Shown in pieces: positions 21,256 to 33,959 of a DNA stretch of 64,000 bases (position 1 is the stretch's first letter; each line of letters starts with the position of its first letter). Below the pieces are notes generated by a model. It ran no database searches. It had not been told where the DNA came from and was given only the letters and a program-made list of their open reading frames with translations. Location: positions 82,607,501 to 82,671,500 of the forward strand of contig JASDFA010000007.1 of the NCBI GenBank assembly GCA_035772735.1. Direction: 5' to 3'. The DNA is from Datura wrightii. Its lineage: Eukaryota; Streptophyta; Magnoliopsida; Solanales; Solanaceae. The position numbers were made by a program, and so were the translations under genes.

Positions 21256-22122
21256 TCACCACTTTTTCCTCCACCTTGAGGATATGAATGTCACCCCTAA
21301 TTTCTTCTCTAATTTCCTCTTATGCTCCAGGGGTGGTGGTGAAAAATTGTAGGGACCAAACAGTAGATGTTGCCTTTTGCATTTATTGGTCCTTAAGTAA
21401 GCGAAGTCATTTTGTCTTTCTGAGTTAGCAAATTTCAAAATATATGGTGCTTGGTCCTCCTCTAGACATTTCTCTACAAACTTGGAAGACTCTATTTCTA
21501 TGTTTTCAACCAAATTTAATGTTGAAAAATGCGTAGAGTGTGGTCCAATAGACCTCAACTCTGAAACTGCATTTTGCTTGACCTCCTTACTTGTATACTC
21601 CTTCTCGGCATCGACATCTACCTCACCATTAAAGTCAACTGGGGGATACTCTATCTCTTCTTCCAAGAATGGCTTTTCCATAAGTGTGAGCCCATCACGA
21701 GGACACTCAAGAGATTCTAACTGTTGGGCTTCATCCAAAAATCCACCCTTGTCCTCTGCTTGTAGTTCCTCTTGAATATCGGCTAAAACTGTTACCTGTA
21801 AGTCATCACAAGCTTCAGCTTCAACGATCATCTCCGTGAATTTGACGCTCATCCTGCTTACAGCCTCGGCATTCTCCTTTTGTTGAATTATCAATTCTGC
21901 CACCGACTCCTTCATTGCTTCTGATTGCTCAAGGAGTTGTTTCATCATGTCCTCTATTTGAACTTGGCGTCCCAAGTCCTCATTTTGAACATGCCTATAC
22001 TCAGAAAAATCAACAGAAGTATCATAGTAGGGGCTTGGGGGAGGGGAATATGCCTTTGGACAATCACCCCAATGGCCATATTGACACCCACATATATTGC
22101 ACGTGTTACAGTTTTGCCACAA
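21256..22122 (-). pseudogene. Unclassified ORF in gag position of element 2
   Basis: 288 residues from an alternative start at 22122. The same frame extends upstream to an ATG near 22204, interrupted by one TAG, so the ancestral protein was probably about 316 residues. Near the start is a Cys/His cluster, CNTCNICGCQYGHWGDC, which resembles but does not match a CCHC knuckle (C-X2-C-X5-H-X3-C). A Pro/Ser/Tyr linker follows, then an acidic region with heptad-like spacing (about residues 50-110), a long acidic middle, and a basic Lys/Arg-rich tail. Position after the primer site suggests a gag-like RNA-binding role, but I see no gag core or protease. Confidence 0.55.
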
Positions 22123-22350
22123 GTGGGGTCCTCCATAGTTCAGACAAGATTCACTAAACTATGAGTATCCACCATTGAAACCATTTATATTCCACGATGT
22201 CATGTCAATAAGGGTATACGAACAAGCAGAAAAATAAAATAAAATAAAGAAGAATTAAAACAAACACTAGACCAAGTTGTCAACACTTAAGAAAATAAAA
22301 CAAAAATACAGTAAATTTATACTTAAAACAATTTCACAAATCGCCTAGCC

Positions 22351-22368
22351 TCCCCGGCAACGGCGCCA
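22351..22368 (-). other. Primer-binding site of element 2, tRNA-Asp
   Basis: Minus strand TGGCGCCGTTGCCGGGGA, a perfect complement of the plant tRNA-Asp 3' end, six bases from the 5' LTR. About 150 bases lie between it and the extended ORF start. Confidence 0.88.
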
Positions 22369-22374
22369 AAAACT

Positions 22375-23808
22375 TGCTCGGTGCTTTGGTAGGGGTTAAA
22401 AACCGACACGCAAGTGCACGTGGTCAAACAAGTAATAAAGTGGCTAAGTAAGCCAAGTATCGATCCAAGGAGATTCTGGATAAGTAAAATTGCTTAAGTA
22501 TACTATATTCTAGTTTACTTCTAATTATGTTGACAACAATGTAACCAAAAGTTAAATAATTTTGTTTATAAACTATATACTAAAACTATGAACAAATATT
22601 TACTTGAATTGAAACTATGGATAAGAGCATGCCAAGGTTAACAACAAGTAATGAATTCGATAGTAATCATAGTTCGGTTATTCTTCTCTTCATGTTGCTA
22701 GCCAAGAACATTAGCCTAGAGATTAAAACTCTCGTATTTAATCTCACTTTAGAATCATAAACCATTCGTCTACATTTCTGTGATCAAATGCAATTTATGA
22801 CCTAGCAATACAATTCCGGTTCCTAAATTGACTAATACGGCTTTCAAGTATATTTCTATCAGGAAAGAACATCAAAACCCAATTTTCCCAAATCAAGTAA
22901 AGAACAATACCCTATTAATTCACAACTTTCCAATTTCTTGCTCTCTCGAGTGAAATTGGACTTTTTACATGTACATTAATGTTGGCCACACACTAATGCA
23001 GTAAGAACAAGAATTAATAGAACAACATAAAAGAAGAAGATGAAAAACCATATAATTCACAATCAAAATTCAATACACATGTTCAAAACCTTAGCAAGGA
23101 AGAGAATTAGCCACTCATTTGTGGATTGATCATCCTCAAATGAGTGTAGATCATACGTACAATTGATTGAAAGAAGAAAGAAAGAGAGAAAAACCCTTAG
23201 CTTTTTCGTCCCTCAACTGCTGCTAACCCATGTCCTAGCTCCACCAAGTCTTAATTATGAAAAATAAACCTAAGTGTACTATTTATATTAGTAGGAATCT
23301 TTCCCGGATTAACAAGCAACGTGTCACGGAGTGCATCGCGGAGCACGACCTCCGTGACACGCTACCGACGCAGAGGCTCTCTGGAAAATCACCCGAAATC
23401 GGCCCAGGCAGTACCTTGCCGCGTTGGCGACGTGTCACGCTGCCTGGGCAGCGCATTGCAGCCCCATGGTCGCGGAGTCCACCTGCCGTGGCATGTTGCC
23501 AACGCGCAGGTGGGCTGTTTTGAGCGGCCTGCCTGCCGTGGCACCTTGTCGACGCGCCGGTGGGCTGTTTTGTGCCTCTTCCTTGCCGACGTTCGCGTGT
23601 TAATTCCGTTTCCAAGCTTCTACTTCACCAACTCATGGATTAGTTACTCAAACATCATCAAAACCTACAAAACAAAGGCTAATCATGTTGGTTAGCACAT
23701 ATCTCCACATTATATAAAATTACATGAAAATGTATACAATAACTTAGATAAACAAGACTAATTTAAGTAATAACGAGTATCTCGGGCATATATTTTTGCC
23801 CGTGATCA
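22375..23808 (-). repeat. 5' LTR of element 2
   Basis: 1434 bases, same termini as the 3' LTR and only scattered differences. TATA box 23280-23287 and 12-bp inverted repeat 23320-23361 (minus). Confidence 0.92.
23280..23361 (-). promoter_or_regulatory. 5' LTR promoter of element 2
   Basis: TATAAATA with the perfect CGTGTCACGGAG/CTCCGTGACACG pair (23320-23331, 23350-23361). This is the copy that would drive the element's transcript. Confidence 0.62.
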
Positions 23809-24066
23809 GGTTTATCCTCAGAGAATCTCTAACTCTTGCCGCCGCCATATTCCCGTTCTGAGGGACATGCACTACTGCTTACTGATTGACCTGGCAGTCA
23901 AGGCCCGGGCTAACATCTGAATGGTTGCCAAGAACTCAGCATGGGAAACCGGCTCAAGTACATGCTTCTCATGGACTGGTGGGGCCTGTTGGTGCCTATC
24001 TCCATTGCCATTCTCATGGTCATTTCCGTTTTCGTTTCTCCTTCCATTAACTCTACGGGGAGGCAT
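23809..24066 (-). pseudogene. Chromovirus gag, N-terminal part
   Basis: ATG at 24066 (minus) gives MPPRRVNGRR, an Arg/Asn/Glu-rich start common in Tekay/Del-type gag, then FLATIQMLARAL and stops or frame changes before 23809, where element 2 is inserted. The rest lies at 17057-17843 and 6924-7265. The start is about 180 bases from the primer site at 24246, the expected spacing. Confidence 0.75.
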
Positions 24067-24245
24067 GATTCTACAAACACATATAGCAAGAGTTAGAAGG
24101 ATAGAGAGACTTCACCGCATGACATAGATCTAGAAAGAAGGGAACATTTTCTAAATGTATCATAGCCTCTTCGTCATAAGTGCGGTGCACTTTACACCCA
24201 TGAAAAAGACTCTACTTACACGACTTTTAGACACCAAAACCTAAT

Positions 24246-24257
24246 GCTGTGATACCA
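24246..24257 (-). other. Primer-binding site, tRNA-iMet type
   Basis: Minus strand TGGTATCACAGC, one mismatch to the usual TGGTATCAGAGC. It shows that LTR D is the 5' LTR of the minus-strand gag. Confidence 0.7.
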
Positions 24258-24262
24258 AGTTT

Positions 24263-26487
24263 TTCACGACCCGAACATAGGCCCAGATCGAGACATGGAA
24301 TAAGGAACCCCAAGAGGCTCCAAGTCGACCCATGGAATGAACATAATATCTAACTCATTTGAATAATATAAAAGATCATTATGAATAATGTAGCGGAAGT
24401 CTAAATGCAACATAACATCTGAATACATACATAAGTCTAAAGCGGAATATATCTATGTCCGAAAAGCCTCTAATACTGATGAGTTGATGGGACAAGACCC
24501 CAGCTAACTCACTATAGCCTAAAAACTGAAAATGCGGAATATAACTGATAAGAAGGGCCCTCAAAAGATGAGGACTCACCAACTAGGACTGAGGAAAGCT
24601 AACTCCGAGAACCTGACTAGCGGCGGGACTGATCCTGGATATCGGAGCCTGTATCATGAAATGATACAACATAGAGTATGCGGTCAGTATGCGAAATGTA
24701 CCGAGTATGCAAGGTAAGTGAAAACGCTAAGTAAATAAAACAATAAATCATGTATATCCTAAAACATAATCAAGATAAGATTCTGAGAGTAGGGCTTGCA
24801 TGCTATTTTCTGAAATCATGATTTGAACATAACTGAATCGAATGACTCAAAGCTGAAAATTGATAATCATAAGTAAAACTGAACATTGGGTCGAACCTAC
24901 TGAAAACATAATATCATGAATTATGTACATGCATAACTGAAATCATGAGGAAGAATAGGAGACTCGTCATAAAATCAACATTACCACGATAGAGCTTATG
25001 TGGTCTCGACTATCACACTCTAGTGGGCAGAGCCGTCCAAAGCCTTGCTAGGGCTAAGGACGCTACCATGATATCGATATCAAGCTGAAGGCCCCTTGGG
25101 GGTAGGGGAAGCTCACAAGGGAGGTCCCAAATAATCTGAACATACCTACATTGACATGTAATTCTGAGGCATAGGGTTGACTTACCCTTACCCTACTCGG
25201 TGCTAGACACCACTTCCAAAAACATGCATATGCTCTCCATCGTTTTTCAATGAAGCTAAACCATTGTCTAGAGACAAAGCTGACTCATAACATACATATA
25301 TAAATCTTGAAATCATTACATGAGGAGCCTTGGCTCAAACCATACCACAAGTTGAAAATAGTGGGAGTCTAGACTCCAAAACCATGTGATAAGCTCATTC
25401 ACAAAATCATAAAAACATACTTGATCATATGGGCTTGCCCAATACTTACACATGCTTGAAATTAACTTGGTTTAGTTTGAAAACATGAACATAGACATGG
25501 GTATTTCGAAATCACACTTTCGCCATAAACATCTCATCATACTTGAACACATATCTCATGGATCTCAACTATTAGGAACTTTCATAGATGGTCATCATAC
25601 TTTATAAAACTTGAAAACATAATTTATAATTTAAAATATTTTAAAATATTCCCATTTATAATAATTCATCATTTAAAACATGCTCAGATCATACCCATGA
25701 TTGAAACTTAGGAAATTCACACATTGGGTAGAAACCCCATAGATTCATCAATTAGCACATCATGAATTGAGAGGGAATTGGGTATGAGTGTGGACTATTG
25801 CACCATTCATAGCCTTACATACCTGAAGAGACCTGATTTAACCACTTCCTTGATTGCCCAAAGAGAATTGAGGAAGAACTTTGAAGAAACTAGCCTTGAT
25901 CACCTCTCAAACCTCTAAGCTTGCATGCATGAATTAGGATAGGCTTAGAATGACATAAACCTTCTAAAAACACTCTATTCTGAGCTTAAAACGACATAGT
26001 TTAGGCCTTATAAACTAAGAAATTATAGAAAAGCCCTTAATAAATTCACAGGGAAAAACATACTGCCAGTCCCAACGAGGGACTGGATGAATCATTGCCA
26101 ATGACTATGACTCGTGGTCACCTCCTGTCACCTTCACTGCCAACTTTCTTCTGGGGCTCACCACTGGGGACACCACAACTCGTGGTGTACCCGACAAATC
26201 GTGGTGATGACCCGCTACCAACACTGCCTGCTTCCCTTCTTCCTTTAACCATCTTTGACTATGGGTGACTTAACGAATCGTGGGGCTGACCACCACTCGT
26301 GGTCACACCCGTGGTCACCCCAAACTTGAAATTTTCAATAAAATTCCATCCTTTCCCCACGAGTCACTTAACGACTCATGGGGTTCTTGACGGGTCACTG
26401 GATGACTTGTCCTGTAACCTGTGCAGAAATTTCTGTTTTCTCCTTTTCAACTCTCAAATCTGATCTTAGGGTTTTTGGGGTATTACA
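24263..26487 (-). mobile_element. Chromovirus LTR D, 5' LTR of the split gag
   Basis: About 2.2 kb, minus. It starts TGTAATACCCC at 26487 and ends at a decayed GTCGTGAA near 24263. Same subfamily as LTR A (2597-4815) but in the opposite orientation, so there is no 3' LTR in the expected orientation at the far end. U3 carries the CCCCACGAGTC/GACTCATGGGG hairpin (26355-26383) and related words up to about 26090. CAAAT follows at 26488. Confidence 0.85.
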
Positions 26488-26492
26488 CAAAT
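26488..26492 (+). repeat. CAAAT, right candidate target-site duplication
   Basis: Directly outside LTR D and identical to 2592-2596 outside LTR A. Confidence 0.5.
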
Positions 26493-27380
26493 AAATAAAC
26501 TATGACATATGTTGAAAAGCAAACAATTTTAATCTTTCAATGTCCAGATATAGAGACAACATCTTAATCATTCAGATGTACATTCAGATTTAGACGTCTT
26601 AATATTAATAAAAATAAATGAGACCTTAATTGGTAATCACATTCGGTGTGTTATTGGCTCTATTTTCTATTCATTAGTTTAGATAATAATTTTTAAAAAT
26701 AAATTCTAAACTCATATCATTTTTAATCATTTAAAATCACAAATATCATAAATTTATATTATATTCATATGAGTTAGTCAAAAATTAAATTTTATAATTG
26801 ATTTTTTATTAATTATTTTAAATTTAGATATTATTTATTTGAAATATAATTAAGATATTGATTATTCTTTACCATATTAATTATCAACATATAACTAATG
26901 AATACTTTTGTTCAAAGAAAAATATGTAATTTAAATACCTAGTTATAGGTAAAATCTAATACTCCTTATTAAGTATACTAGTTTTAGCATACGCGCTTCA
27001 CACGTGTCTTTCATATTAATAAGAATAAATTTTTAAAAATAACATAAATAATATTTAAAAGATGTGTGTAACAATATAAGAATTTAGAAAGAAAATTATG
27101 AAATTCAAATTGATAAATGATTATGTTTAATAGTTTGAGCCAATATAGTAGTTCTTTCTTTAGTTTGTTCTAATACTTGTTTCAATGAACAAAGATATTG
27201 TAGAAGTAGCATTCGATTGAAAGATTAAAAAATCGTTCTCTTTTACATGAGCACCTAAATGCATGCATTATATGTATCTTTTCTGTTGATTAATAAAAAA
27301 ATGTCTATTATTGTCAAATTAATATTTAATATAAATAATAGCATTACAAAGACACATTGTAATATAACATTGTATAGGAG

Positions 27381-27383
<3 letters not shown>

Positions 27384-27445
<62 letters not shown>
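27384..27445. repeat. (AT)n microsatellite
   Basis: About 31 uninterrupted AT units. The open frame through it (Tyr-Ile repeats) is an artefact. Confidence 0.95.
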
Positions 27446-27450
<5 letters not shown>

Positions 27451-27628
27451 AGTTATTATTTTAAATAATTAGCACTTACGAAATCGTATTGTGAGTTATT
27501 GCTGACTTATTTTAACACTAGTTAAATTGATATCATATTACAGAACACATTTATTTAGTTGTAATTGATCGTCCAAATTAAGAAAGACTCATAAAAATTA
27601 GTGAAAAAAACTACTAATATTTTCATTA

Positions 27629-27720
27629 GGGTGAGACTGTCTATATCACACATGTTGGGATGCAATCCTTCTCCAAATGCTGTTAACGTGGGATGTTTTG
27701 TGCCTCGAGCTATCCTTTTT
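27629..27720 (+). mobile_element. Probable degenerate SINE tail (Au-like)
   Basis: The order of words GTGAGACTGTC, CCTTCTCCAAATGC, ACGTGGGATGTTTTGTGCC and GAGCTATCCTTTTTT matches the 3' half of Au-type plant SINEs as I remember them. No A/B box or duplication was found. Confidence 0.4.
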
Positions 27721-28365
27721 TGAAATTGTATTTTTAAAAATCCTAAACATAGATTATTTTGTATTATAAGTGCAATTTTATTTAATGTATAACTATTTCT
27801 TAAAAGATAAAATCTTCTATCACTTTTAAATTTCTAAAAATGTTAATATTTTTTTATATATTTCAAATAAGGAAATATTTAATACATAAAATTTAGTTAA
27901 TTTAAAATTCTAAATATTAAAAAATAATTAAATAACTATTTTGTCAAGTGTGAACTCTATTTTTAAAAGGATAAAAAAGTGAATGATATTTTGCTATAAG
28001 GTCTTGTACTGTAAATACTCAGTAAAAACTTAATTTTTTTAAAATGTTTTATCCTTTATTAAATAATTTCAGCTTAATTTTCTCTCTTTCTCTCTCTTAA
28101 TCTATGTGTCTAGTAAGAAATCTATATATAAATTAAAATGAAAAAGGTAGTTTAAATTTAACTAACATCACTCGATTAATTAAAACAACTTAAAGTATGT
28201 TGTATTTCTATTTTTTTAAAATTTTTTTGAATGGATGAATAAGGAATTGTACGTATTAATATATAATAATATTACACTCTTTAATTTATTTTCTCGTATT
28301 ATGAGTTGAAAAATTGTAATGGATAATTAGTTAGTTTAATAAATAAAGAATTGATATAAGTTAAC

Positions 28366-31300
28366 TATTACACCCCGATCCTGGGCTTAGGCGTGGCAGG
28401 CACTTGATGCCATTGCCGACTCGAGCAAACCACATAATAGGACATCATGGACATACATCTAACATAAGCGCAATATCAGTAGACGTAAGCTTTAAAAATC
28501 GTAATACTCAATTTATAGAGAAGACTTGCCAAGTTTACATAATATGAGAATAATCTATGAAGCCTTTATCATAAATGGAATAACTGTTTTGTAGGGACAA
28601 GGCACTCAGCATACCTCTAAATCAACATCTACTAAATATAAATAAAATACTAAGCCAAAAACAAGTGAGACTCACCAATAGTTGAATGAAATAGAATCCT
28701 AGCATGCATCTCGATCATAGATATGAGTGCCTAAATCTACATTATAAAATAATGTGGTGCCACCGACAAAAGGAACATGAGTACATAGAATCGTACTATA
28801 TGTAAAATTACTGAATGAAACATTAACATAACTAAAAATAAAAAGGACAACTGAGATAAAGACATAATATGAAGAAAATCAAGGATATAAAATTAGTAGG
28901 TTGACCTTTTAAAAATCATGTTTTCTCCCCATCATTTATTAATTTCATTGTGGCAGGTTCTTATTTTCACTAACATAAACTACCATGTTAACTTGGAGTC
29001 TAATCTCTACCCGATTAGCTAAGCCATCTCATACCTTACTGAGATATGAGATATATATATCCTAGTTTGCTAGAAAGGATCCATGACAGCCTGTATTAGG
29101 AGCACATAAAGAGTCTCCCGAACAAACAAAAATGATTCATAACTTATGTCGGTATATGTAGTTTCAGGCATGAATTCTTCTAAATTAATAATACTACTCT
29201 CCTTTGTATTAGGTAGTGTAATTTACTTGGAATCATAATTTAGCAATTATACTCATAGTTATAAGTCATCATCATATCATAATCATAGTTCATCAGTATC
29301 ATAAGCCCTTTAAAATTCATAAATCATCAAGTCATAATTGTTGTTCATAGAAATTATTGAAACTTCTCTTTTAGAAGAAAAATCATAATTCATAAGGTTG
29401 ACTTTTTTTATAAAAAGAATTCATGGAACTCATAAAAAATCAAGAATAATCATAAAACATGCATAGTAACTCATATAGTTTTGAAAATCATCATAGACAT
29501 AACATTCGTAACCTTAACTATAACAATTCAAGAAGAAGGGTTTTATGTGAAAATTTCATAAAACATAGTGCTGGGAATGAAACAAGGTGTTTCTGCACAT
29601 GAGATAGACTTACATACCTTATCGTTGGCCACACAATTATCACCACAGAGCAATAATTTCTTTATAATGTCAATCTAAAATAATTATATGGATATGAACT
29701 ACAATTAATATATCGACGATGAATTTCAAGTCATAGAGGCATTAAATCGAACACCTGAAGGGCACAGAAAATTCAAGTCTCTTTTGAGTAGGGTGCCCTA
29801 ATACTCTCCTCCAACTATAGCCTCGAAATAACATGCATAACCATAACAAGTTGTAATACCCCATAAGTGCCTAAGATTAGACCCGGGTGTTAAAAATTTA
29901 AAACTGCTGAAACTGGGGAAATTGTTGCAGAACAAGAGGTCCTATGGATCATTGGTTCAACCCACGACCCATTGGAGTGAGCCGTGGAAGGTGTCTGGTT
30001 TTGGGGCAGTGGAGACAACGACCGGCATAATGACTCATTGTGGAAAATAATGAGCTATTGTTGGTAGCCGTGGTAAGATGTGGACTTGATATTCAGGGAA
30101 GTAACGGGCCACCCAACGACCCATCATGAGGTACCACGGATTGTGGTGAGCATTCGTTGTTAGGATGGTGAGATGTCCAGTGTATGTGAAGGAACGAGAC
30201 CAGGAATCGCGGGTTCTAGTAATGAGTTGTGGTAAGGCTCGTGGTTTGAGGAAGTATAAAGTTGGTAGAAGGAAACCACGATCAAATGAATGACCCGTTA
30301 AAGGTAAGAACAAATTGTTGTTTGAGCCAAGGCCTAAGCCTGGACAGTGCATAGCACAGACATATACCACGGGTCGTGGTATCCTCCAACGACCCCTTGG
30401 GTCATCCGTTGTTTGGTTCAATGAGCAGTTTTTCTGCATGATTAATAAGGGTATTTCTATCATTCTTACGTTAAAAGGTCCTACACTACATCGTTTAAGG
30501 CTCGTTTCAGTGGGTTTTAGGAGGGGAAAACCTATTCTTAGTTATTTTCTTCCATGAATGCAAACTTGAGAGGTTGAAGAGGTGATTCAAGGCTAGCATT
30601 CAAGGTTTCCATCCAATTTCCTATTGGATAATCAAAGATTTGGTGGAATCAATCCTTTCAGGTATGTAGGGTTATGAGTGGGTGTTTCCTTCCACATCCA
30701 TGCCCAACCTCTATCTAAGTATGAGAAATTCCTGTGATCAAGTTATGGGGTTTTCGCCTAATTGCATAATTCTTTAATTTCTATACATGGGTATGATTAG
30801 ATTATTTTTCTACTGATGAATTGTGAAGCATGAGCAGATTTTAAATTATTTTCAATCAAAATTGTGTTTTCTAGTTTTATGAAATTAAAGGCCCATGGAT
30901 GAGAAGTTCATGAAAGAAGAGAATGATGATGAATGTGTGATAATGATGAGATATTATGATGAAAAGCACGATTTGAAGCTACCCATGTCTATAATTATGT
31001 TTTCAATGAGAATTGTATATTTCTAAGTATGATAAAGCTTTGGGAAACACCCACACGTTAAGTTTAAATGATGATTTTCCCGATCTAAGCTCACCACATT
31101 GCTTTGGAGTGAAGACTCCCAAATTTTTATTCTAGCTTGTGGTATGTTTTGAGTTAAGTCTTCCTATGCATAGCTTACCACATGGATTTAGAACAAAGGC
31201 TCCCAAGTATGTATTCAGCTTGTGGTATGTTTTGAACTAAAGCTTTTCATATGCATGATTTTGTATTTGAGATGTATTGATCATTGAGCTTCGTCAATAG

Positions 31301-33441
31301 ATGATGTTGAGCTTTGTTATATACGATGTAGAGCATTGCATGTTTTGGGAGAAGAGTCTAGCACTGAGCGGGCTAAGAGTTGATCATCCTATGCCCCAGA
31401 ACTATGCGCCAATGTAGGTTGATACTATTATATTATTGGGACCTCCCTTGTGAGCTATCCCCATTCCGAATGGTCCATGATCTTGATATCGATATCATGG
31501 TAGCGTCCTTAACCCTGGCAAGGATTTGGACGGCTCTGCCCACTTGAGTGTAATAATCGGGACACGTAAGCTCTATCATGGTATGTCGGTTAAGTGACGA
31601 GTCTCCCATTGTCTATATGATTCAGATTTTCATATTCATTACTCCTTGTTATCATTTTATACATGCATGTCGTAAAAGCAAGGTTTGACTCATTGTTCAG
31701 CTTTTCTTATAAATGTTATATTTCAGCTTTGAGTCATTCGAGTTAGTTATGATGTTATGAAGCTATGTATTGTCATGTTATTAAAAGATTGTGATTTCAG
31801 AAAGAATGCATGCAAGCCCTCCTCTTTGATTTGAAAGCTTATGATATGTTATGAAATGCTTTAAATGATTTACTTTGCTTAAGCTGTTTTACATACCTTG
31901 CATACTCGGTACATTCCACGTACTGACCTGCATACTCTATGTTGTATTGTCTCATGATACAGGACCCAGCTCCAGGCTCAGCCCCGCTCGTAGTAAGTTG
32001 TTAGAGTTAGTACCTGCTTGGTTGGTGAGTCCTCATCCTTCGAGGGCTAGACTTTCAGTTTCCCTTATGTATTTCAGCTTCAATATTGTTGAGTTAGTTG
32101 GGGTCTTGTCCCATCAACTCATCTTGATTAGAGGCTTTTCACACCTATGTATGTATTCATCTTCGGATTCTTATTTTGATGTTATGTTGAGTTAGACTTC
32201 CACTGAGTTTATATTGTTGATTCTTCAGTTTATTGATTGAGTTAGATGTATGCTTATGCCATGGGTCTACTTGGTCTCTTAAGGTCCCTTATCCCGTGTT
32301 GTGATCCGGGCCTTTGTTCAGGTCGTGACACAAGTCCAACCAAAATAACCACATCCCTTCTCAATATCAAAACCATCTCATAAACCTCAATTCTAGGTCA
32401 TCACATAAACTCATGGCTTTCTAGCAACTTCCTATGAGTCCCGACCTTGGAACTTCCTTAAAGAGTAGAAATAATAGCCATGAAAGGGTATAGGTGAGTT
32501 ACTTACCTTGAAGGAGGGAGAAGTGCTCAAGATCTCAAGTGTTGAAACTCCAAAGTTGTTTTTGACCTTGCTAGAGGAGAGAGAGAGGATTGGATATCAA
32601 AATCTTGAGAAGGTCATGGTTTGATATGTATAATCATGTGAGATGTTTCTCCATGCTTAGAAGGATTTTAGAGATCTTTTCGTATTGTTAGGGTCGAGTT
32701 TGGATGAAAAAATAAGAAAGCGAATCCAAAATTACGTTAAAAAAGGGATGAAAATACATTTTACGATTAATAAATTGCCATATGTTGACCACAAATTCAA
32801 CTTACGGGCCATATATTGCATCGTATGTTGACCCCTCTACTACCCATTCACTTCTTAGAGACTTACAGCCAAAAACTGCCAGTTAAGGCCGCATATTCAA
32901 TTTGCGATTCATAGGTTAATTCGCGGTTCATAACTGCTTGATAGTACTTCAGTAAAATGCTCATAACTTTTTACTCCAAGCTCTAATTGATGAATGGTTG
33001 GATGTGTTGAAAACTAAATTAATAGGTATTTAATTTGATAGGTATAACTTCCAAAAATACTTTTTAGATTGGGAGATATGATTGTTTGAAGTTGACCCTT
33101 ATCCATAAACTTCACATATTCTTCACTCTTCTCTTTGTACATGTTTTTTTCTCACATATGGCCAACATACAACCCATACTTCCTATGTATTTTAAATCTT
33201 CTATCTCATTTACGGTGCCAGGTATGACCCGTATGTCCATTTTGTGGTCCGTACTCTTATCCGTTCTTGGTAAAAGTCAAAAAATCGATCATTTAAATTC
33301 CTAACCAACTCCAAAATTCCTTAACATATTATAACTCATGCTTTAATCCTCCAAACACTTACGATTCATTAAAAATTTTCTAGATTAGTTTTACCCACAT
33401 ACAAAGAACATTTTAAATCTTAGTTGATACAATGTGTTACA
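28366..33441 (-). mobile_element. Solo gypsy-type LTR, interrupted
   Basis: On the minus strand it starts TGTAACAC (33441) and ends GTGTAATA (28366), with TTAAC on both sides (28361-28365, 33442-33446). Without the nested LTR it is about 2.59 kb. No internal region or primer site is present, so it is the product of LTR-LTR recombination. The last bases are TA where CA is usual, a probable single change. U3 has words such as GGCCGCATATTCAATTTGCG (32889-32908) in place of the CCACGAGTC words of the other families. Confidence 0.75.
29852..32330 (+). mobile_element. Solo chromovirus LTR C with perfect duplication
   Basis: 2479 bases from TGTAATACCCC to GTCGTGACA, flanked by CAAGT at 29847-29851 and 32331-32335. 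Related to LTR B. U3 is rich in CCACGACCCATTG-like words. No internal sequence; a solo LTR inserted in another solo LTR. Confidence 0.88.
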
Positions 33442-33446
33442 TTAAC

Positions 33447-33936
33447 AGATTTGTAATTGACTTTAAGGTCTTAAATGTTAGGACTTTTAAAAAATACTAA
33501 ATTTTATAATATTAAATATTAGGAGTTCTTACCTTTTACACATAATTAAAAATTTAACAATTGTAACTTTAATTAATTTCAAAGTCCTAAATATTAGGAT
33601 AGTAATAAAATGATAATTATTTTCTACAATTAGAAAATAACAATTTTATTCATTTTAGAGTCATTTAATGAAGGAAAAAAGTTCAATCAACATTTCTAAG
33701 GACCTACATGCTATTAATATAGTGTAGATTTATTTGTCGCACATTTAAATTTGCTTATTCTATATTTTACTAGCTTTATTTTCTAGTAATTAGTATAAAT
33801 ATTTATTACCATATTTTGTTGATCAAATGAGCTTCAAAATTCTCTTTCATAAATTTTTTAACCCCTTTTACAAATTTGTTTATGGAATTCAACCTTTTTT
33901 TAAATGTCTTGAACAACTAACTGCTGATTTTAAATA
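33447..33936. other. AT-rich intergenic DNA
   Basis: No gene seen. Words such as CCTAAATATTAGGA recur (33586-33599 and variants), but I could not define an element. Confidence 0.4.
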
Positions 33937-33959
33937 GTAATTTAAGGAAATAAAAATAT

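Larger units (their letters stand above)
17844..23808 (-). mobile_element. Element 2: short Athila-like nonautonomous element
   Basis: Minus-oriented. 5' LTR 22375-23808, tRNA-Asp primer site, one ORF, hairpin block, polypurine tract and 3' LTR 17844-19277. The flanks TGTTT (17839-17843) and GGTTT (23809-23813) agree at four of five bases, consistent with a slightly decayed duplication. No protease, RT or integrase is found. LTR ends, primer site, hairpin block, promoter repeat and polypurine word all match element 1, so both probably depend on the same autonomous lineage. The two LTRs are each 1434 bases and nearly identical, so the insertion looks young. Confidence 0.9.
26493..28360. other. 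Old AT-rich intergenic DNA
   Basis: No gene seen. 26530-26640 has CTTAATCATTCAGATG-type words related to 1720-1870. A dinucleotide repeat lies at 27384-27445 and a probable SINE remnant at 27629-27720. The rest is AT-rich without recognisable structure. It is one of the oldest layers of the window. Confidence 0.5.

Noticed and set aside
27259..27468. Open frame with a Tyr-Ile repeat tail
   Set aside because: It is read through an (AT)n microsatellite; no start context or family.
30035..30463. 142-residue minus-strand open frame
   Set aside because: Lies wholly inside the solo LTR at 29852-32330, has no similarity I can see, and related LTRs do not keep the frame.
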